Shown piece after piece: positions 5,620 through 5,708 of a DNA stretch of 5,708 bases. The stretch's first letter is position 1. Every line of letters starts with the position of its first letter. The stretch spans positions 1 to 5,708 of the forward strand of contig JAUHZH010000166.1 of NCBI GenBank assembly GCA_030426065.1. Direction: 5' to 3'. Under the pieces are notes generated by a model. The model was not told where the DNA came from and did no database searches. It saw only the letters and a list, made by a program, of their open reading frames with translations. Origin of the DNA: Gammaproteobacteria bacterium. Lineage in GTDB: Bacteria > Pseudomonadota > Gammaproteobacteria > Xanthomonadales > Marinicellaceae. Both the position numbers and the translations under genes were made by a program.

Positions 5620-5708
5620 TTGCTGTTGTGTAGTATCCTGTACTTGGCTGGGCTATCAGCGGACTGTGAAACTGCCCTATACAAGGCGTCATCCGCAGGG
5701 AATGGCCA
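5620..5708 (+). CDS. Possible start of a secreted, ankyrin-like protein (partial)
   Basis: Frame 5620-5706 is open from a TTG just after the peptidase stop, with GGTGA 4 bases upstream. It reads as a short hydrophobic leader (MLLCSILYLAGLSA) followed by DCETALYKASSAGNG. The latter resembles the first ankyrin-repeat helix pattern 'x-T-P-L-H-x-A-A-x-x-G-x'. Against it: the start is TTG, the leader has no basic residue, and a minus-strand frame across the same bases is also open (ending at 5616). The window stops before the call can be tested. Confidence 0.28.
   Translation, partial: MLLCSILYLAGLSADCETALYKASSAGNG

Noticed and set aside
5620..5708. Possible structured RNA (TTGTGTAG pairing with CTATACAA)
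   Set aside because: The 8-bp pairing includes a G-U and encloses no motif of 6S, tmRNA, SRP or RNase P RNA that I can recognise.
1..5708. CRISPR array, tRNA/rRNA, insertion sequence, toxin-antitoxin or phage-defence module
   Set aside because: No regularly spaced repeats, tRNA cloverleaf signatures, transposase motifs or terminal inverted repeats, and no known defence domains were seen on either strand.

Overview
The window reads as chromosomal DNA of a Gammaproteobacterium with moderate GC (about 47-50% by eye). The evidence is two Lol-type lipoproteins, a DUF4389 protein, a DMT transporter and a bacterial angiotensin-converting-enzyme (ACE) homologue of the kind common around Xanthomonadales. 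A Marinicella/Wenzhouxiangella-like marine lineage would fit, but this is inference. The first ~180 bases are different: about 68% GC with GC-rich codon choice.

Layout. Positions 1-2479 hold four leftward genes. In transcription order they are an EamA/DMT permease (2479-1574), a DUF4389 membrane protein (1465-1007) followed by an intrinsic terminator (974-937), a small unrecognised protein (920-711), and a short-chain dehydrogenase/reductase (SDR, 711 to beyond position 1). The last two overlap in a TGATG and are translationally coupled. A divergent intergenic region (2480-2612) separates this block from two rightward lipoprotein genes. The first is an unusual 350-residue Tyr/Trp-rich then Arg/Ser-rich lipoprotein (2613-3665). 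The second is a 616-residue M2-family peptidyl-dipeptidase lipoprotein (3765-5615). Between them is a strong hairpin that overlaps the likely promoter of the peptidase. The last 93 bases may carry the start of another secreted protein, possibly with ankyrin repeats (low confidence).

The genes do not form an obvious pathway. The two rightward genes both encode probable outer-membrane lipoproteins, but the hairpin between them suggests separate transcription. The observations most worth following are the abrupt compositional junction inside the SDR gene (a chimera at a conserved motif, either an assembly artefact or real recombination) and the Tyr/Arg two-block lipoprotein, for which I recognise no described family.
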